DNA from: an uncultured Acetatifactor sp.
GTDB lineage: Bacteria > Bacillota > Clostridia > Lachnospirales > Lachnospiraceae
Direction: 5' to 3'
Length of the DNA: 8,052 bases
Assembly (NCBI GenBank): GCA_910585665.1
Contig: CAJUFI010000103.1
Coordinates: forward strand, 1 to 8,052
Shown here: positions 5,459 through 8,052 of the stretch, piece after piece
How positions within the stretch are numbered: the stretch's first letter is position 1
Layout: every line of letters starts with the position of its first letter
Notes under the pieces: generated by a model
Databases searched by the model: none
Seen by the model: the letters and a program-made list of their open reading frames with translations, nothing else
What the model was told of the DNA's origin: nothing
Made by a program: the position numbers and the translations under genes

Positions 5459-5884
5459 TTACGCCTCGCAGTCCTCCCCGCCGTCCCGGCGCGGGAACCT
5501 GGGGTACTCCTGCCAGGGAGGCGGGATCATGCCCGGGGCCTCGCGGCCGTCTCTGTCTTCCCGCCCGCAGCCGCACTCATCTGCCTCACGGCAGGGCCTC
5601 TCTTCCTCACAGCAGGGCCGCTCTTCCTGGCAGCAGCATTCTTTCTGTCTGCCGCACTCTCTGCCCTCGGGCCCCCTTCTGTCGGAACCCCCTCTGCCGT
5701 GATGATGTTCTCCGCCAGTCCGTCCGCAGCCGTTTCCGTGGCCACAGTTGTCTCTGTTTCCGCAGTTGTCTCTGTTTCCGCAGCTGCATGTTCCGCAGCT
5801 GTTTCCATCGCTGTATGACATTCCGCAGCCATTGCCCCATCCGCCGCAGCAGCTGAGCAGGAACAATAAAATAATGCAGTTCAT
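5459..5884 (-). CDS. cysteine-rich low-complexity protein of unknown function
   Basis: I do not recognise a characterised family. The 141-residue product starts MNCIILLFLLSCCGGWGNGCG, a short hydrophobic stretch ending in a Cys-Cys-Gly-Gly turn. A Gly/Asn/Cys-rich part (residues 17-58) has the tandem unit NRDNCG and is followed by HHH (60-62). An acidic/basic Cys part (76-107) has repeats of EERPC, a CCC and a CGCG motif. A proline/aromatic tail (MIPPPWQEYPRFP) closes the protein. There are 20 cysteines, about one residue in seven, suggesting metal binding or disulfide cross-linking, as in spore-coat-like or metallothionein-like proteins. This role is inference. The start at 5884 has GGAG six bases upstream. 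The methionine four codons earlier has no ribosome site. Promoter and terminator flank it closely. Frames on the other strand over the same DNA lack these signals. Confidence 0.7.
   Translation of the reverse strand: MNCIILLFLLSCCGGWGNGCGMSYSDGNSCGTCSCGNRDNCGNRDNCGHGNGCGRTGGEHHHGRGGSDRRGPEGRECGRQKECCCQEERPCCEEERPCREADECGCGREDRDGREAPGMIPPPWQEYPRFPRRDGGEDCEA
5589..5648. repeat. imperfect 21-base tandem repeat inside the Cys-rich gene
   Basis: About three imperfect copies of a 21-base unit, each containing CTCTTCCTCACAGCAGGGCC or a variant on the plus strand, encode the repeated EERPC segments of the minus-strand protein. The period is a multiple of three, so the reading frame is kept. Confidence 0.55.
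5745..5780. repeat. perfect 18-base tandem repeat inside the Cys-rich gene
   Basis: CAGTTGTCTCTGTTTCCG occurs twice back to back (5745-5762 and 5763-5780). On the minus strand each copy encodes one NRDNCG-type unit, and decayed further copies flank it. The exact DNA identity suggests a recent, frame-preserving duplication. Confidence 0.85.
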
Positions 5885-5912
5885 ATCGTTCTCCATATGA
5901 TGTGTTTATGTT

Positions 5913-5942
5913 ATCATATGCAGATTGCGAGGAAAGGTGCAA
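5913..5942 (-). promoter_or_regulatory. promoter of the Cys-rich gene
   Basis: On the minus strand TTGCAC (5937-5942) is followed after 18 bases by TATGAT (5913-5918). This is a good sigma-A-type match. It sits in the 68-base gap after the GH13-like gene, giving a leader of roughly 20 bases. I see no terminator between the two genes, so some read-through is also possible. Confidence 0.6.
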
Positions 5943-5952
5943 GGCTAAACTT

Positions 5953-7827
5953 TCACCTGCACGGGACGCTTCTGTACACGGCGATGCTCCTGGGGGGAAT
6001 CTCCCGCAGGAGCTCCTTGCCCTTCTCCGCCGGTTCCGCCTTCTGCCCGCTGTCCGGTTCCCCGGAGAGCTCCGTGGAAAAGACGGGCTCCCATCTCATG
6101 TCCTTGGGCAGTTTCGGGAGGGCAAGGGCGCGGTCTTCCCAATGCATGTTCATGGCGAGGTACAGAAAGGCGTCCTCCCCCGGCGCGCCGGATCTGGCAT
6201 ATTTCCCGCACAGCATGATGCCGATATGCCTGACGTTCCCCTCCGTCTGCGCCTGCCAGGCATACTGCCCGTGATAGGACAGGTCCGGATAGCCGCAGGC
6301 GATGTAGTCCATCAGCCGGAGCTCCTTCGCCGGGTGCAGAATAGGATTCCGCTTCCGGAACGCCACCAGCATCTTCCAGAACCTATGGAGTTCGGCGTTC
6401 TTCCGGATTCCGTTCCAGTCCAGCCACGCCACCGCGTTGTCCTGGCAGTAGGGATTGTTGTTCCCCTTCTGGGAATTCCCGAATTCATCCCCCATGAAGA
6501 TCAGGGGCGTGGACTGGGCCAGCAGCAGCAGGCACATGGCGTTCTTCATTTGCTTCAGCCGCAGGGCTTTTATGTTCCTCTTCCGGGTGGCTCCCTCCTC
6601 ACCGCAGTTCCAGCTGCAGTTGTAGTCGCTCCCGTCCTTATTGTCCTCCCCGTTGGCCTCGTTGTGCTTGTAGTCATAGGACACCAGGTCCGCCAGCGTA
6701 AAGCCGGAGTAGTTGGTCAGGTAATGAATCGCGCCGGCCTTCCGGGGGATATAGCGCATATGGTAGAGCACGCTGCCCAGCATGTTCCCGTCCCCCTTCA
6801 GGAACCTGCGCATGTCGTAATACCAGGCATCATTGTACTCCGCCGCGTGGGGGTACAGGGGCTGCTCCCCTCCGGCGTATATCCTGTCCGTATCGAACCG
6901 GCCGTACCAAAGCTTCGTATCCGCCAGGGCCTCGTCCGCGGCCAGCATGTCCACCGGCAGATTCTCCCCCAGCAGATGGAAGCCGTCCACATGGTATTCC
7001 AGCACCCAGAAGCACAGGATGTCGAGAATCTCGCTCCGCCTTGCCTCCTCCGGGAAATAGAACTGCATCACCAGCTCCATCCCGTTCTCATGAAGAGCCC
7101 TCACCAGCTCTTTGAACTCGCTGCCCCCGTCCCCTGCGGAGGCGTAAGCGGCCTTTGGCGCATAGTAAAACCCTTTCTTGTAGCCCCAGTAGTTCAGCCT
7201 GTCCCTTCCGCACGGATTCTCTCCCGGCAGATTCCCGCCATAGGGCACGGCCTGGGGCGGCTCCTCCGCCGCAGAGGCTTCAGCGAATTCATAGGCAGGC
7301 TGTAGTTCAATCGTGGTGACTCCAATCTCCTTCAGATAGGGTATCTTCTCTCCGATTCCCGCGAAAGTGCCCCGGTGGGCCACCTGGGAGGAGGCGTGCC
7401 TGGTGAAGCCCCTGACATGCATGCAGTAGACAAGCGCCTCATGGTAGGGAATCCGCGGGCAAGCGTCCCCTTTCCAGTCGAAGCCCGGCCTCAGGAACCC
7501 CGCTTTCATGTCCTCCGCCTTCCGCTCCTTCCCATAGGGGATCCGCTTCGGGAAGGCCCGGCCCCTCTCGTCCGCCACCGGGCGCTCCCCCTCATAAAAA
7601 AGATAGGTGCATGTCTCCGTGTCGATATCTTCCACTGTTCTGCAATAGACATGGCCCACCCTGTCCTCCTCTGTAAAAGGAATCTTCCGCGCCGGCCGGT
7701 CCGCGGCCCCATCGTACAGCAGGACGCCGCAGGACGCCGCCCTGGACACAAAGGAAAAACGAACTCCACCGCCCTCTATGTGGGCTCCTAAAGGATACGG
7801 TTTCTTCTGCCTACTTTTCTCTGTCAT
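5953..7827 (-). CDS. GH13 glycogen-debranching (isoamylase/GlgX-like) homologue lacking catalytic residues
   Basis: The 624-residue product has the layout of bacterial debranching enzymes. It has an N-terminal CBM48-like domain (YPLGAHIEGGGVRFSFVSR, from residue 11), the (beta/alpha)8 barrel from about 128 (EALVYCMHVRGFT), and a C-terminal beta domain. Family landmarks are clear: NYWGY (212-216), DLVSYDYKHNEANGEDNKDG (380-399), WNCGEEG (406-412), PLIFMGDEFGNSQKGNNNPY (441-460). The four catalytic blocks are altered: DVVYNH is replaced by QFYFPE (255-260), DGFRFD by DGFHLL (281-286), the acid-base AEPWD stretch by WYGRFD (307-312), and CHDGFTL by NYSGFTL (372-378). Nucleophile, acid/base and stabilising residues are therefore all missing. 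A glucan-binding or regulatory role is inference. The start at 7827 follows a GGAGGGGG ribosome site; an upstream ATG (7890) overlaps the promoter. Confidence 0.88.
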   Translation of the reverse strand: MTEKSRQKKPYPLGAHIEGGGVRFSFVSRAASCGVLLYDGAADRPARKIPFTEEDRVGHVYCRTVEDIDTETCTYLFYEGERPVADERGRAFPKRIPYGKERKAEDMKAGFLRPGFDWKGDACPRIPYHEALVYCMHVRGFTRHASSQVAHRGTFAGIGEKIPYLKEIGVTTIELQPAYEFAEASAAEEPPQAVPYGGNLPGENPCGRDRLNYWGYKKGFYYAPKAAYASAGDGGSEFKELVRALHENGMELVMQFYFPEEARRSEILDILCFWVLEYHVDGFHLLGENLPVDMLAADEALADTKLWYGRFDTDRIYAGGEQPLYPHAAEYNDAWYYDMRRFLKGDGNMLGSVLYHMRYIPRKAGAIHYLTNYSGFTLADLVSYDYKHNEANGEDNKDGSDYNCSWNCGEEGATRKRNIKALRLKQMKNAMCLLLLAQSTPLIFMGDEFGNSQKGNNNPYCQDNAVAWLDWNGIRKNAELHRFWKMLVAFRKRNPILHPAKELRLMDYIACGYPDLSYHGQYAWQAQTEGNVRHIGIMLCGKYARSGAPGEDAFLYLAMNMHWEDRALALPKLPKDMRWEPVFSTELSGEPDSGQKAEPAEKGKELLREIPPRSIAVYRSVPCR

Positions 7828-7888
7828 CGCTTCCCCCTCCATATTCCGCACCGATTCGACGTATCTCGCAATGTTTTTCTGTGTCAAC

Positions 7889-7897
7889 ATTCTACCA
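7889..7897 (-). promoter_or_regulatory. extended -10 promoter of the GH13-like gene
   Basis: The minus strand reads TGGTAGAAT, a TGnTAGAAT extended -10 (-10 hexamer 7889-7894), giving a leader of roughly 55 bases to the chosen start. No good -35 is seen at 17 bases. A perfect TTGACA lies just downstream (7882-7887), but its best -10 partner is poor. Confidence 0.5.
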
Positions 7898-7935
7898 CAT
7901 TATGATGACAATAAAAAGCAAAAAATGAAATTGTC

Positions 7936-7955
7936 CAAATATTGTGCAAATATTG
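7936..7955. repeat. direct repeat CAAATATTG in the divergent promoter region
   Basis: CAAATATTG occurs at 7936-7944 and 7947-7955, a spacing of 11 bases (about one helical turn). It lies between the leftward promoter at 7889-7897 and the rightward promoter at 7967-7995. Such spacing suits a regulator binding one face of DNA, but no known operator is recognised. Confidence 0.5.
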
Positions 7956-7966
7956 CCCCTTTTCGC

Positions 7967-7995
7967 TTGCACTGTAGTACGAAGTTGAGTATAAT
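7967..7995 (+). promoter_or_regulatory. sigma-A promoter of a plus-strand gene starting beyond the right edge
   Basis: TTGCAC (7967-7972) and a perfect TATAAT (7990-7995) are separated by 17 bases on the plus strand. AGGAG at 8037-8041 is a good ribosome site 11 bases from the window end, so a coding start is expected just outside. This makes 7828-8052 a divergent promoter region. Nothing of the coding sequence is visible. Confidence 0.75.
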
Positions 7996-8052
7996 AGCCT
8001 TAGGAATTGTCGGAAAATAACTGATGCAACTTGTTTAGGAGAAAGCCCGGAA

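Noticed and set aside
5378..5856. Plus-strand frames across the Cys-rich locus
   Set aside because: They start inside or next to the terminator hairpin and lack ribosome sites. The promoter, ribosome site and terminator are all oriented for the minus-strand ORF.
5902..7305. 467-codon open frame on the plus strand
   Set aside because: It runs antisense to the GH13-like gene. It has no ribosome site and its translation is Val/Leu/Pro/His-rich with no domain. The minus-strand frame has clear homology landmarks.
7828..7890. 21-codon N-terminal extension of the GH13-like protein
   Set aside because: The upstream ATG overlaps the -10 element and would precede the transcript start. The ATG at 7827 has a strong ribosome site.

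Overview
The window looks like chromosomal DNA from a Firmicute of the class Clostridia, most likely a Lachnospiraceae-type gut anaerobe. The grounds are strong AGGAGG-type ribosome sites, sigma-A-type promoters, a tgt-yajC pair, and a degraded group II intron reverse transcriptase. The species cannot be named from the sequence. Every gene I can support inside the window lies on the minus strand. One further gene probably starts just past the right edge on the plus strand.

Reading the minus strand from right to left: (1) 7827-5953 encodes a 624-residue protein with the glycogen-debranching (isoamylase/GlgX) fold of family GH13. All four conserved GH13 catalytic blocks are replaced, so it appears to be a pseudoenzyme. 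(2) 5884-5459 encodes a very cysteine-rich protein of 141 residues (20 Cys) with its own promoter and terminator. (3) 5242-4193 encodes a seven-bladed-propeller lactonase of the 6-phosphogluconolactonase family, also with a promoter and terminator. (4) 3758-2661 is aroC (chorismate synthase) and 2561-1422 is tgt (queuosine tRNA-guanine transglycosylase). (5) 1275-952 is yajC (Sec translocase accessory subunit) with a clear promoter of its own. (6) Below yajC the DNA changes character. 897-630 is a broken remnant of a group II intron reverse transcriptase, followed by a long hairpin, a 34-codon membrane-peptide ORF with a strong ribosome site, and the start of a lipoprotein gene that runs off the left edge.

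The housekeeping genes act in separate processes: aromatic amino acid synthesis, tRNA modification, protein export and the oxidative pentose phosphate pathway. Terminators at 4068-4101 and 5393-5424 divide the row into several transcription units. The right-hand intergenic region (7828-8052) is a divergent promoter region.

The items most worth a second look are the GH13 homologue without catalytic residues, the nested inverted-repeat element at 3939-4040 between the lactonase gene and aroC, the Cys-rich protein with tandem codon repeats, and the hairpin/small-ORF/intron-remnant block at 450-897. I did not see a defence system, CRISPR array, tRNA or rRNA.
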